The notes under the pieces: generated by a model
The model's input: only the letters and a program-made list of their open reading frames with translations
Database searches by the model: none
Told to the model about the DNA's origin: nothing
Source of the DNA: Vicinamibacteraceae bacterium
GTDB taxonomy: Bacteria; Acidobacteriota; Vicinamibacteria; Marinacidobacterales; Marinacidobacteraceae
Assembly: GCA_012271265.1 (NCBI GenBank)
Contig: JAAXGQ010000045.1
Location: forward strand, 1 to 49,345
Length of the DNA stretch: 49,345 bases
Reading direction: 5' to 3'
Part shown: in pieces, positions 1 to 9,130 of the stretch
Layout of the letters: every line of letters starts with the position of its first letter
Numbering within the stretch: the stretch's first letter is position 1
Made by a program: the position numbers and the translations under genes

Positions 1-340
1 GAGCGCCGGCGTCCTCACCGGCCTACGCCGCACCGTTGGTCCCTTACGGAAGTCTCCTGCCGACAGCCCCGACGTCCCGACCGACCGTGGGTCCGGAGCC
101 ACGGACCATGCCCGCCTACGGCGGTGGCCGGTGAGGACACCGGCGCTCCCTGTGCAGTGGCCGGCGAGGACGCCGGCGCTCCAGAACTGCGCCCCCTGAC
201 GTATCGAGCGCCGGGCCCATGGAACGCCGGCCCCATGGAGCGCCGGCGTCCTCGCCGGCCCGCGCTGCACCTTCGGTCCCTCAGGCAATCTCCTGCCGAC
301 AGCGCCGCCGGGCCGACCGGCCGCCGCCTGGATCCTCCCC
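1..340. repeat. REP-like hairpin repeat array A
   Basis: The stretch holds several copies of a roughly 24-bp element whose core is GCCGGCGTCCTCGCCGGC, a 7-bp stem with a 4-nt loop. Copies are at about 2-24 and 237-260 (forward) and 126-149 and 159-182 (reverse). The copy at 126-149 has the stem pair GCCGGTG/CACCGGC, a compensatory change. A conserved tail (…GCACC…GGTCCCT…CTCCTGCCGAC…) follows forward copies, giving a unit of about 78 bp. A second hairpin module at 77-129 recurs at 49291-49345. No convincing gene lies here; the ORF-track entries are repeat-derived. Confidence 0.85.
77..129. repeat. Secondary hairpin module, shared with window end
   Basis: The segment beginning CCGACCGACCGTGG and ending in a GGCGGTGGCC motif closely matches 49291-49345. 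Both copies can fold through GACCGTGG…CCACGG-type arms. A shortened relative (GTGCCGACCGACC) occurs near 14976 inside repeat array B, so it is a recurring part of these repeat islands. Confidence 0.65.
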
Positions 341-627
341 GGCCTGCGGCCCGCGTTCGAACGCAAGCTGGAGATCCTCGCCGAGTGCATCCCGGACGGG
401 CCGGCATCTCTTGCGGATGAAGAACTGGTTCCCGTCCGGAAGAAGACCTGATCCCCCTGCTCGACCGGTTGGTGGTGGCCCACCCGACGGTGCAGATCGG
501 CTCCTACCCGGTGCAGGCAGGAACCCGATCACGATGGACGGCGACCACACCGAGGCTGTGGACAATGCCGCCACCGCCTTCCGCGACGTCCTGGCGCAGC
601 TGCCGGACGCGGGCGTAGGGCCCCCCG
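341..627 (+). pseudogene. Decayed CinA/MoCF-domain (COG1058-like) gene fragment
   Basis: Three reading frames together give a protein resembling the C-terminal part of molybdopterin-binding CinA-like proteins. Frame 2 gives GLRPAFERKLEILAE from about 341. Frame 1 then gives LIPLLDRLVVAHPTVQIGSYP from about 448. Frame 3 finishes with ITMDGDHTEAVDNAATAF up to about 600. The 'PLLDR…HP…IGSYP' pattern is typical of the family's C-terminal part. Two frame changes, an in-frame stop and loss of the whole N-terminal half directly behind repeat array A indicate a remnant. Sequencing error could explain the frameshifts but not the missing N-terminal half. The family assignment is from memory of its motifs. 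Confidence 0.6.
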
Positions 628-628
628 T

Positions 629-634
629 TAGAAT
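629..634 (+). promoter_or_regulatory. -10-like box TAGAAT before small membrane protein
   Basis: TAGAAT lies 12 nt before the ATG at 647, with no Shine-Dalgarno between. This fits a leaderless or very short-leader transcript. There is no clear -35. Confidence 0.4.
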
Positions 635-646
635 GATTTTCCGACG

Positions 647-892
647 ATGACATACACCCTCGATACCGCGGCCGCCATCGAGCGGATCACCGCCGCGGGC
701 GCCGATCCGGCGGTTGCCCGCGCCATCGTCGCCGAAGTCGCCCGCGCCGACGATGCGCAGCTCGCGCACCTTGCCACCAAGGCGGACCTCGCCGACCTCG
801 AGGTCCGGCTCCTGAAGTGGGGATTCGGGATCGCCCTCGGGGTCGCAGGACTGCTGTTCGCCGCCATCCGCCTCACCGGCGGCGCCATGTAG
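647..892 (+). CDS. Small coiled-coil membrane protein, DUF1640-like
   Basis: This 81-aa protein has an N-terminal helical part (ITAAGADPAVARAIVAEVA), a heptad-like LATKADLADLEVRL segment at about residues 42-55, and one C-terminal membrane helix at about 57-76. The 'LATKADLA-LE-RLLKW' signature followed by a transmembrane helix is characteristic of DUF1640/CCDC90-like small proteins, whose bacterial function is not established. It is probably an inner-membrane, oligomerising protein. There is no ribosome-binding site; a TAGAAT box sits just upstream. A second 81-aa coiled-coil membrane protein with the reverse domain order lies at 26136. Confidence 0.7.
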   Translation: MTYTLDTAAAIERITAAGADPAVARAIVAEVARADDAQLAHLATKADLADLEVRLLKWGFGIALGVAGLLFAAIRLTGGAM

Positions 893-1181
893 GCCGGCCG
901 GCCGTCTCATCACGAACTCTTCCACCGGCACGAATCAGCCCCTTCGGACGACTCCGGTGGAGGATCAGCGAACGGATAAGAGTGCGCACAACGCGAACGC
1001 CGCCGCCAGCTGCCGAGCCGGCCGACTGGAAGGCCATCCTGTAGGTCGCTTTCCTTCTCGATCCCCACGCCTGCCATCGGAACATAGGTGAGCCGGAACC
1101 AGTTCCGCGCTTCCTGACGTGAGAGCGGAGTGAGCCCCGGGTGCGCCCCTCCGCGATTCAGGGCAGAATGAACGGGACCCC
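893..1181. other. Intergenic region without a recognisable gene
   Basis: No convincing coding sequence or terminator was found. A minus-strand ORF (shadow 910-1206) contains a protein-like stretch (RNWFRLTYVPMAG) that could be a gene remnant, but I cannot assign it to a family. Confidence 0.4.
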
Positions 1182-3257
1182 ATGATGCCTGCCCCCTGCT
1201 GCCCACGCCTCCCGGCGCTGCTGCTCGCCGTCGCGATCCTGACCGCGCCGCTCGCCGCCGCCCAGGATTCCTTCCCCCTCTCCGACGAGCACAAGACGTG
1301 GCTCGACGAAGAGGTCGTCTACATCATCAGTGATCGCGAGAAAAACGCTTTCGAGCGCCTGCAGTCCGAAGCCGAGCGTGAAGCGTTCATCGCCAGCTTC
1401 TGGCAGCGCCGAGACCCGGAACCCCTGACCCCGGAGAACGAGTACCGCATCGAGCATTACGAACGCATCGCTTACGCCACCGAGCGTCTGGGCCGCGAGT
1501 CGGCGACGCCGGGCTGGATGACCGACCGTGGCCGCACCTACATCATCCTCGGCCCTCCGGAGGAGCGCGAAGTGTTCGATTCGGTTCCGGCCCTCTATCC
1601 GGCGGAACTGTGGTTCTATCTGGCGCGAGACGAGAAGCTGCTCCCGCCCCTCTACATCCTCTTCTTCCGGGAGTTCAACGCCGGCCCGTACATCCAGTAC
1701 AACCATCTCTTCCACGAACCCGAGGATCTGATGCCGGCGCAGTCCTTCACTCCAGGCGAGTCCCGATTCGAAGCCTTCGAGTTCCTCCAGGAGATGTCTC
1801 CCCAGCTCGCTCACGCCTCGATCACGATGCGCGCCGACCGCGGAATCCAGGCGAGCCTGGTCCAGCCGGACATCGAACAGCTCCAAACCCAGACCCTGCT
1901 CTCCGACATCGCCCGCTCCCCCCACCGCCTCCTCGACACCGGCTGGATCAACGGCGCAGAGACCGGGCGCGGGCTCGTCGAGAGCGAGTACCTCTTCAAC
2001 TTCGTTCCCAGCGCCGGCGTGACGCGCGTCCTGCAGGGTCCGACCCCGGAGTCGTGGTTCGTGCACTACGCGATCGAAATCGAACCGCAGCACTTCACCC
2101 TCGCCCGCGAGGAGGAGGGGAACGATTACTTCACCCGGTTCAGCCTCCAGGGCGAAGTCACCACCGAGGAGGGCGAGGCCGTCTACGACTTCTCGACCGA
2201 GCCGTTCCTGCGACTCAACCAGAGCGACCTGAACCGAGTCGGCGCCCGCCCGTTCGCCTATCGGGGCATGTTCCCCCTGATCGCCGGGCGGTTCGTGTTT
2301 CGGCTGATCCTGAAGAACGAAGCGCGCACGGAGTACACCCTCTTCGAGGACAAGGTCGTGATGCCCGAGGGGGCCGGACCGTTTCTTTCGCGACCCCTGC
2401 TCCTCCACGGACGCCCGGACCCGGAAGCTCAGGGCCACGTCTGGCGAGCCGCCCGCGGGCGCATCGTCCCGAACAGCCCCGGGGTGGGGGCGCTGGGCAC
2501 GCCGATCACGATCGCCGTCGCCGCTCCGGGGCACGCCGAGGTGCGATTCCGCCTCCATCCGTGGAGCGCTGATGACAGTCGTTCTGTCCCAGCCGTGCTC
2601 ACTGAGGACGTGGCCGTCGAGGGCGGGCTGGCCCTCTGGTCGCTGGCGACCGATCCCCTCGATTCGGGCCGCTACGTCCTGATGGCGGCTTCCGGCGAGG
2701 AGGAGCGTTCGACCACGCTCGATCTGATCGCCCGCCGAAGCGTCGCCGTGCCTTGGGGGCTAACCGATTCATTCGATCCGGCCGCACCCGGCGCCCTGCC
2801 GGCGGCACTCGCCGAGCAGTGGCTGCGCCTCGGCGATTACGGGCAGGCCGTCGGCTCGTTCGAGGCCGCGTTGGCGGCGAACCCCAATCTGGGCCGCGCC
2901 CGTCTGGTGCTCGGCCGCCTCGCGCTCGACGACCGCGAGCCGCTCCGCGCGGTCCGGCTGCTCGAGCCCGCCCTCGCCCAGGCGCCCGAAGACGTGCGCA
3001 TCCTCCGGGTCCTCGGCGACGCCCACCGCGAGTCGGGCAACCCGGCGCGGGCGGCGGAGCTGTATGAGCGCTCGCTGTCCCTCACGGCCCCCGGGGTGGA
3101 GCTGCTGAACGCCCTCGGCTGGTCGCTTGCGGCCGCGGGCGAGCCGTCGCGGGCCGTCCCCTACCTTCAGCGCTCGCTCGAGGCGCGCCCTGACCAGCCC
3201 GAAATCCGGGAGCTGCTGGCTTCGCTGCGCCGCGGGCCGGCCCCGCCACGGCCCTGA
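1182..3257 (+). CDS. GWxTD domain-containing secreted protein with C-terminal TPRs
   Basis: This 691-aa protein starts with a signal peptide (about residues 1-28). The N-terminal domain carries FWQRRDP (about 73-79) and the GWMTD motif (111-115) followed by GRTYIILGPPEE, which define the GWxTD family. A long beta-rich middle region of unknown role follows. About residues 540-690 are tetratricopeptide repeats (for example LGDYGQAVGSFEAALAANP), usually protein-protein interaction surfaces. The function of GWxTD proteins is not established. The start is ATG-ATG at 1182/1185; the choice between them is arbitrary. The protein is probably periplasmic. The next gene, a TonB receptor, begins 248 bp downstream, so they are likely separate units. 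Confidence 0.85.
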   Translation: MMPAPCCPRLPALLLAVAILTAPLAAAQDSFPLSDEHKTWLDEEVVYIISDREKNAFERLQSEAEREAFIASFWQRRDPEPLTPENEYRIEHYERIAYATERLGRESATPGWMTDRGRTYIILGPPEEREVFDSVPALYPAELWFYLARDEKLLPPLYILFFREFNAGPYIQYNHLFHEPEDLMPAQSFTPGESRFEAFEFLQEMSPQLAHASITMRADRGIQASLVQPDIEQLQTQTLLSDIARSPHRLLDTGWINGAETGRGLVESEYLFNFVPSAGVTRVLQGPTPESWFVHYAIEIEPQHFTLAREEEGNDYFTRFSLQGEVTTEEGEAVYDFSTEPFLRLNQSDLNRVGARPFAYRGMFPLIAGRFVFRLILKNEARTEYTLFEDKVVMPEGAGPFLSRPLLLHGRPDPEAQGHVWRAARGRIVPNSPGVGALGTPITIAVAAPGHAEVRFRLHPWSADDSRSVPAVLTEDVAVEGGLALWSLATDPLDSGRYVLMAASGEEERSTTLDLIARRSVAVPWGLTDSFDPAAPGALPAALAEQWLRLGDYGQAVGSFEAALAANPNLGRARLVLGRLALDDREPLRAVRLLEPALAQAPEDVRILRVLGDAHRESGNPARAAELYERSLSLTAPGVELLNALGWSLAAAGEPSRAVPYLQRSLEARPDQPEIRELLASLRRGPAPPRP

Positions 3258-3505
3258 CCCCCCGGCGCGCCGCGCCGTGCGGTTCGGGAATCCGGCGCGA
3301 GGGAACGGTTCGTTGGATGCACCGGGGGCACCTCACCCGGCGATGACGCCTCCCAAGGGCCTAACTCATTGAACGGAAAAGGATAAGGGACACTGTATTT
3401 CGAAGGCTCCAATCTGGCATAATCGTTGCCTTTCGCTTCTCTTTGGAGCCGGCCTCTTCCGGTTCCGGACCCCCCTTCCCTTTTTCGCCCCACACAGGAG
3501 GAACC

Positions 3506-6500
3506 ATGCGGAAGTCCACTTTGGCACTGCTGCTAGCAGCATCGCTGGTCATTCCGGCCCTCGCCTTCGGCCAGGCCGGCGACTCCAGCATCCGCGGCAC
3601 CGTCACCGACGAATCGGGCGCGGTGCTCCCCGGAGTCACCATCACCGCCACGAGCCCGGCGCTGATCGCGGCGGAGGTCGTGATCACCGACAGCCAGGGC
3701 ACCTACCGGCTGCTGAACCTCCCGGTGGGTGACTTCACCGTCGAGGCCTCGCTTTCCGGGTTCGCCACGTCTCGCCAGGAAGGCATCCTGGTTCGGGCCA
3801 GCACGAATATCGCGCTCGACGTGGTGATGTCGATCAGCACGGTCCAGGAGACGATCACGGTGACGGCCGAAACGCCGATGCTCGAGATCTCCCGTCCCGG
3901 CAACATCCTCACGATCGAAGGAGATTTTCAGCGCGACCTGCCGATCCAGGCGCGCGGCAACTGGAGCGATTTCCTCGAGATGACCCCGGGCGTGAACGCC
4001 CGCCCCTTCGATGACGGCTCCGGGCGCATGGTCTATTTCGGCCACGCGACCGAGCACTTCGCTCATGTCATCCAGCTCGAAGGCATGGCGGCGGCCGGCT
4101 ATAACGACGCCCAGATCACCTATGTGGGCATGGGCGCGGACATGATCGAGGACGCCTCGGTCAAGACCGGCGGCGCCGAGGCCAAGGACCCGATGGGGAC
4201 CGGGCTGATCATCAACATCGTCACCCGAAGCGGCGGCAACGACCTCTCCATGTCGGCCGCTTACGACCGCCAGGACTACGCTTGGGGAACGGGCGATGAC
4301 GAGGGCCTCAAGGGTTTCTTCGGTGACAACGAGCTGCCCGATGGCTTCGACCCGTTCGCGTCCGAGAAGGCGAACTTCGCTGCCATGGGCGTCTTCGACC
4401 CGCCCGACCAGCCGAACGCCGGCGCCGGCACGCCAACGGCGCATTTGGTCAACCAGGCCGATTTCTCGATCGGGGGACCGATCGCGCAGGACAGGGCCTG
4501 GTTCTTCGCCACCTACCGGTATGCCGACCTCGCAGCCAGGATCAGCCGTTCGGCCCTCGACGTCGGTTTCCTGCAAGCCCTCTCCGGACTTCCGATCGGG
4601 GGCGGCCTCGGCACGACGCCGTCGTACAGCGAGTTCCCGAACACCACCAAGAGCCACCAGCCCTACCTGAAGCTGACAGCCCAGCTGAATCCGAACCACG
4701 AACTCTCCGCCTACTACCAGCGCGACCAGCTGAACAACACTTCGAACCGGGAATACGACCTCGCGCCCCGATACATCGTGAAGACAGGCGGTGACCTGCT
4801 CGGCGCCAAGCTGACCTCGGTCTTCGGGGCCAACACCACTGGGCAATTCCTCGTTTCGTGGAACAACAAGGCTGCCGAGGTGAACCGTACGACCCAGCCG
4901 CAGTACGGCGATCTTCCGGTCTACATCGAGATCCACAACGGATACACCGTGAATTCCAGCGGAACGACCGGAAACGGAGGCCGCATCGCAGCGATGGGCA
5001 CGGGGGGCGGGACCGACCGCCCGACCCGGCTGCTCCTCTTCCGGGCCGACATGACGCGTTACATCGAGGACGCCGCCGGCTCGCACGAAGTCGGTTTCGG
5101 CATCTACGCCGCACCGGTCAACCGGTATCCGCAGTACAGCGTGTATGCCGACGACACCGGCTGGAATTCCCAGTACCACACGCCGGTGGATGCCAACGGG
5201 AACATCGTCTACCAGGACAACCTGGCTCAGGCGGTGGGTACCCGGTGGTATTACCGCACTCGGGCGGGCGACGCGAACTCTGCGGCCAGCGAACTGAAGT
5301 CCCGCGACGCCCAGGACAGCGACCTCGCGTTCTATCTCCAGGACGCCTGGAAGCCGACCGACCGCCTGACGCTGAACATCGGCCTCCGCGCCGACTTCGT
5401 GAACCGGTACGACGGCATCCTCGACTTCACCCGAATGAACACACTCGCGCTCGGTCCGCGCGCCGGCTTCTCCTACATGCTGACGGAGGATGGCCGCACG
5501 GTTCTGCGCGGCAGCTACGGGCGGGTCCACGAGCAGATGAACGGCCGGGACAACATCACCTCGAGCCATTCGGGAGCCACGATCGGCACGTATCGCGAGT
5601 ACGACCACGACCTGGACGGAATCGCCGACTTCACCCGATACATCCCGCCGAGGTCGAACCTCGATCCTTCCGTGCTGTTCGACACCGAGATCGGCCAGCC
5701 GTTCGTGGACGAGCTGATCGGCGGCGTGCGGCGCCAGTTCGGCGGACAGTTCGCAGTGGACGCGGCTCTGGTGCATCGCCGTTACACCGACAACTATGCC
5801 TACCTCGAGCAGAACGGCTTCTATCCGGCAGAGTCCCCGGCGATCCCACCGCTGGGCGAGTTCCAGTTCGGCCGCGCGGACATCACTCAGGGCACCATCA
5901 ACCAGCAGACCAACAACTCGTGGTCGCAGCTGGTCTACACCGCCATCGAGATCACCACAACGCGGCGGACCGACCGCATGTCGGCGACGCTGAACATCAA
6001 CCGCCAGTGGCAGCATTACGCCGGCGACTGGAACCCGAACGATCCCGCCCGATACATCTCGCCCGAGAAGTTCGACAACAACAAGGCGCTGAACATGCCG
6101 CGCGGTAACAACGAGCACAACTCGTTGCCGACGAGTTCCTACTCACCCACATGGCGGCAGTTTTCTGTTCGCGGCGGCCTGACCTATCTCCTGCCCTACG
6201 ACATCACCGGCGGAGTGAGCTACACGGCGAACGCCGGTCCGTGGTCCGGCCCGGTCACCGACCGACTGTCAGCCAGCGATCCGGAAGTGACCCAGTACGG
6301 CCCGGGGAGCGCGAACAACGGCTTCACCAACCCACTGTCCACGCGTTTCCGCTTCGTCGGGCAGACACGGGGCGACCTGCAGGTCCAGGCTCCTACGGTC
6401 CACACGATCGGCGTGTCGGCGGGGAAGATCTTCGACCTCGGCGCGACCCAGTTCGAGCTGACAGCCCAGATCTTCAACCTGATGGACGCCTACAACCACA

Positions 6501-6610
6501 ACCAGTACACCTACAGTTCGGCGAACCGCACCTACAGCCCGAACTTCCTGCAGCTTCGGAGCCGACAGAACGCCCGGACGCTCCTCCTTCGGGGAACGCT
6601 CCGCTTCTAA
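3506..6610 (+). CDS. TonB-dependent receptor, Oar/carboxypeptidase-regulatory type (1)
   Basis: The protein is 1034 aa from the ATG at 3506, which is preceded by AGGAGG at 3496-3501; the ORF-track start at 3443 adds 21 residues without an RBS. A signal peptide (MRKSTLALLLAAS…) leads into a carboxypeptidase regulatory-like beta-sandwich at about residues 28-115 (SIRGTVTDESGAVLPGV). A plug-like region (about 120-245) and a large beta-barrel with repeated aromatic strands follow, ending in a C-terminal Phe (GTLRF) as expected for BAM-inserted porins. Family knowledge predicts uptake of a large ligand across the outer membrane, energised by TonB; the ligand is unknown. No TonB-box was identified. 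A strong terminator follows directly. Confidence 0.9.
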   Translation: MRKSTLALLLAASLVIPALAFGQAGDSSIRGTVTDESGAVLPGVTITATSPALIAAEVVITDSQGTYRLLNLPVGDFTVEASLSGFATSRQEGILVRASTNIALDVVMSISTVQETITVTAETPMLEISRPGNILTIEGDFQRDLPIQARGNWSDFLEMTPGVNARPFDDGSGRMVYFGHATEHFAHVIQLEGMAAAGYNDAQITYVGMGADMIEDASVKTGGAEAKDPMGTGLIINIVTRSGGNDLSMSAAYDRQDYAWGTGDDEGLKGFFGDNELPDGFDPFASEKANFAAMGVFDPPDQPNAGAGTPTAHLVNQADFSIGGPIAQDRAWFFATYRYADLAARISRSALDVGFLQALSGLPIGGGLGTTPSYSEFPNTTKSHQPYLKLTAQLNPNHELSAYYQRDQLNNTSNREYDLAPRYIVKTGGDLLGAKLTSVFGANTTGQFLVSWNNKAAEVNRTTQPQYGDLPVYIEIHNGYTVNSSGTTGNGGRIAAMGTGGGTDRPTRLLLFRADMTRYIEDAAGSHEVGFGIYAAPVNRYPQYSVYADDTGWNSQYHTPVDANGNIVYQDNLAQAVGTRWYYRTRAGDANSAASELKSRDAQDSDLAFYLQDAWKPTDRLTLNIGLRADFVNRYDGILDFTRMNTLALGPRAGFSYMLTEDGRTVLRGSYGRVHEQMNGRDNITSSHSGATIGTYREYDHDLDGIADFTRYIPPRSNLDPSVLFDTEIGQPFVDELIGGVRRQFGGQFAVDAALVHRRYTDNYAYLEQNGFYPAESPAIPPLGEFQFGRADITQGTINQQTNNSWSQLVYTAIEITTTRRTDRMSATLNINRQWQHYAGDWNPNDPARYISPEKFDNNKALNMPRGNNEHNSLPTSSYSPTWRQFSVRGGLTYLLPYDITGGVSYTANAGPWSGPVTDRLSASDPEVTQYGPGSANNGFTNPLSTRFRFVGQTRGDLQVQAPTVHTIGVSAGKIFDLGATQFELTAQIFNLMDAYNHNQYTYSSANRTYSPNFLQLRSRQNARTLLLRGTLRF

Positions 6611-6632
6611 GCGAACTCTCCAGGCACCAGCC

Positions 6633-6667
6633 AGGCGCCGGCCCGTACGGGCCGGCGCCTTTTTTTG
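6633..6667 (+). terminator. Rho-independent terminator after TonB receptor 1
   Basis: A perfect 28-nt palindrome (AGGCGCCGGCCC, GTAC, then its complement) is followed by a run of seven T residues, 22 bp after the stop codon. Confidence 0.92.
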
Positions 6668-6694
6668 TTTGCATTCTGTTCAGGGGGCATGACC

Positions 6695-7597
6695 ATGCGC
6701 CGTTTCCTGCTCCTGACCGCGATCGTCAGCGCCTCTTTCCCCGGGATCGGACGGGCTTCCGAGCCGGAGGACGAGCGCCGGGACGAATCCGCCGACGCCC
6801 AGCGAGGCCCACAAACCGCGGCCGCGGAGTGGGGTGTCGAGCTCTTCGCGCGGGGCGGGCTGGCAGGGCTCACGGCCAACGGGGATGTCGTCTGGGAGGG
6901 AACCGTGTTTGCGGTGCCACAGCCGTTCACGGGACAGCTCAACTTCGAAGCGTCCAACGACGGGCATGGGGCGGCGGGTTTCGGGCGATGCGGGGACGCT
7001 GGAGTCTCGAAACACAATACGTGCGAATCGGGAGCGCGGTGTTTCAGCCCGGCAGCGTGATCCGGGAATCTCACATCGATCCGCTGCAGGAGATGGCGCC
7101 GGGGGGAAGACCGGAGGACCTGATCGTCGCTCAAGGGAATCTTCCAGTTCCCGATCCGCGCCGGCCGCGCCCGGTTCTTCCTCGGAATCGGGGCCGGCCT
7201 TGCCCGGACCCCCGCGTTGGAGCAGGGCCGCCATCCCGAGTTGCCGTTCTCCGATTTCATGGCGGCCGACGCCCCCTTGCCGCCCGGGTTCGACGCGCTG
7301 CCGAGCCTCTCGTTCGGTCACTCACCCGGTTCGGACGGCCCGAATCACCATTCCTGGCTCCTGGGCGGATCGGCCGGGATGGGCTTGCGAACGGGAGGCC
7401 TCTTCATTCGACCGCGGATCGACGTGTTCTTCGGCCCGACACGCCACAACGTGTCGAGCTGGAACGTCGCTGCCGAGTTCGATGTGCCAGGCGTTGGCCG
7501 TCAGAGCGTGGACCTCGGGACGGAGTCGCTCGACGTTGCCGTGCGTCCACTCTTCGTCCTCGTTGGCTTCGACGTGGGCTGGTCATCGCGCCGATAG
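6695..7597 (+). pseudogene. Frameshifted outer-membrane beta-barrel protein gene
   Basis: A start at ATG 6695, 7 nt after AGGGGG, begins a signal peptide (MRRFLLLTAIVSASFPG) and the strand WGVELFARGGLAGL in frame 2. Near 6995 homology-like sequence passes to frame 1 (MRGRWSLETQYVRIGSAVF). Near 7115-7135 it returns to frame 2 (GIFQFPIRAGRARFFLGIG), which runs to the stop at 7597 (FVLVGFDVGWSSRR). The alternating aromatic/Gly pattern resembles an 8- to 10-strand OmpW/OmpA-like barrel. Two compensating indels, one near a G-rich homopolymer (about 7101), break it. It is either a pseudogene or an intact gene of about 300 aa with two sequencing errors. Confidence 0.65.
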
Positions 7598-7881
7598 ATC
7601 GCCTCCCCGGAACAGCATTCTGGGTCGCAGACCGGGCGGCGCTTCCGGCTGCCTGGCGGCCGCGTCAACTCCGGCGCTCCCTGCCCTCCACACCGCTTCC
7701 CCAAGAGCGGACATTCTTCAGTTGACATTGACCCAGTGAGGGGACTTCGGCCGTGACGCGCCTCCTGACGGTTGCCGCCAGCGAAGCGAGGCGCGCGACA
7801 GTTGGCCGCTCTCGGCCCATTTGCGCGGAGCCCCAACCCGAAGTCACGGCGCGCGCATGGGGTACTCTGCTTCGGCCGACG

Positions 7882-9036
7882 ATGACCCCGCGCAGGCAGA
7901 ATCCCTTCCGGCCCGGGCGCGGCGTGGCGCCGCCGGTTCTGGCGGGACGAGAGGTGGAACTCGGGCGCGCCGGTCAGCACCTCGACTGGCTGGCAAACGG
8001 GGTCATGCCGCCGCAGGACGTGCTCTTCTACGGTCCCCGCGGCAACGGCAAGACCGCGCTGCTGGGCGAACTCGCGGATCGCGCCAAGCGTCTGGATCTC
8101 CGCGTCGAGCGGTTTCCGGTGGGGGCGCTCGCCGACCGGGACGCACTCACCGAGGAGCTCCAGGAACGCGCCGGAGTGCGGCGGGATCGGCTCAGCGGAC
8201 TGCAGGTGGCCGGGACCGGCGCTACAGCGGCGCTGGTCCCTCCGACGAGGAACACGGACAGCCTGCTGACCGGCTGGCTGAAGGCGGCGCCCCGGCCCCT
8301 CGTCGTGCTCCTCGACGAAGCGCAAGCCATCTCAATCGAAGCGGGACGCCTGTTCTTCGACGCGGTCCAGAGCGCCAAGGCCGGCCGCAGTCCGTTCCTG
8401 TTGATCCTTGCGGGTACGCCGGACACGCCGCGCCGCCTTCGCGAGGCAGGGACCCATAACGAACGCGGCTTCGACGCCATCCCGGTGGGCCGTCTCGACC
8501 GGACCGCCAGCATGGCCGCGCTTGAGGAACCCGCCGCGGCGGCCGGGCTCAGGATGACGCCGGAGGCAGCCGAAGCCCTCGCCGACGAGGCGCGCGACTA
8601 CCCGTATTTCGTGCAGCTCCTCGGTAGCGCAGCCTGGACCGCCGCCGATCGGCCGGGTGAGGACGCGATCGCCGGCCCGGCCGCCGAGCAAGCCATCGCC
8701 GCGACTCGACCCCGGCTGGACCTCTTCTACCAGCAGCGCTTCGCGGAGGCGCGAAGTCGCGGCGTCGATCACCTGCTCGTGCCGCTGGCGATCCGAATGC
8801 GGGAAGCGAACGGCCGGCTCGCCGATCGGGAGTTCCGGTCGCTCCTCCGAAACGCTCCTCGGGAAGAACCGAATCCCGGATCCTGGACGGCGCTCCTCGA
8901 CACCGTGACCGACCTGGGAGTCGTCTGGGAGACACCTGCCGGGGCATGGGAGATGGGCATTCCCAGCTTCGCCGACTACGTGCTGCGCCGGGAGGCCATC
9001 CCGCGGCCACTGCCCCGTCAACGAGCCCGGGACTGA
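7882..9036 (+). CDS. AAA ATPase of the ORC/MalT-like type
   Basis: The protein is 384 aa from ATG 7882; the ORF-track start at 7753 adds 43 residues of non-protein-like sequence. Walker A is GPRGNGKT (residues 51-58) and Walker B is VVLLDEAQ (about 136-143), followed by a sensor-1-like LLILAGTPDTP. The C-terminal third looks like a winged-helix region. The fold matches AAA_16/AAA_22-type ATPases found in signalling, toxin-antitoxin and transposition contexts. No partner transposase, DNA-binding protein or toxin is adjacent, so the role cannot be set. A TACTCT box at 7863-7868 lies 13 nt before the ATG and there is no Shine-Dalgarno. Confidence 0.75.
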   Translation: MTPRRQNPFRPGRGVAPPVLAGREVELGRAGQHLDWLANGVMPPQDVLFYGPRGNGKTALLGELADRAKRLDLRVERFPVGALADRDALTEELQERAGVRRDRLSGLQVAGTGATAALVPPTRNTDSLLTGWLKAAPRPLVVLLDEAQAISIEAGRLFFDAVQSAKAGRSPFLLILAGTPDTPRRLREAGTHNERGFDAIPVGRLDRTASMAALEEPAAAAGLRMTPEAAEALADEARDYPYFVQLLGSAAWTAADRPGEDAIAGPAAEQAIAATRPRLDLFYQQRFAEARSRGVDHLLVPLAIRMREANGRLADREFRSLLRNAPREEPNPGSWTALLDTVTDLGVVWETPAGAWEMGIPSFADYVLRREAIPRPLPRQRARD

Positions 9037-9043
9037 TCGCCGA

Positions 9044-9062
9044 GCTCCCCGTTCGCGGGAGC
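9044..9062. terminator. Hairpin between convergent genes
   Basis: GCTCCC…GGGAGC forms a 6-bp stem just past the AAA ATPase stop, between convergent genes. There is no T tract, so it is a weak terminator candidate. Confidence 0.3.
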
Positions 9063-9130
9063 CGCGCACTGCGACCCGCCAGAGGATGGGCCCGGCGCAC
9101 CGGACCGACGCCATGTCGCGCCCGGGCCCG

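Noticed and set aside
3369-3423. Possible promoter for TonB receptor 1 (TTGAAC, CATAAT)
   Set aside because: The spacing between the two boxes does not fit a sigma-70 promoter, and no other pair is convincing.
3533-6118. 861-aa minus-strand ORF
   Set aside because: It is entirely antisense to TonB receptor 1, and its composition (Val/Arg/Gly rich, no domains) is typical of GC-rich shadow ORFs.
6151-7725. 524-aa plus-strand ORF spanning the terminator
   Set aside because: It is mostly an out-of-frame shadow of TonB receptor 1. Only about 7000-7110 is meaningful, as the middle part of the frameshifted barrel gene.
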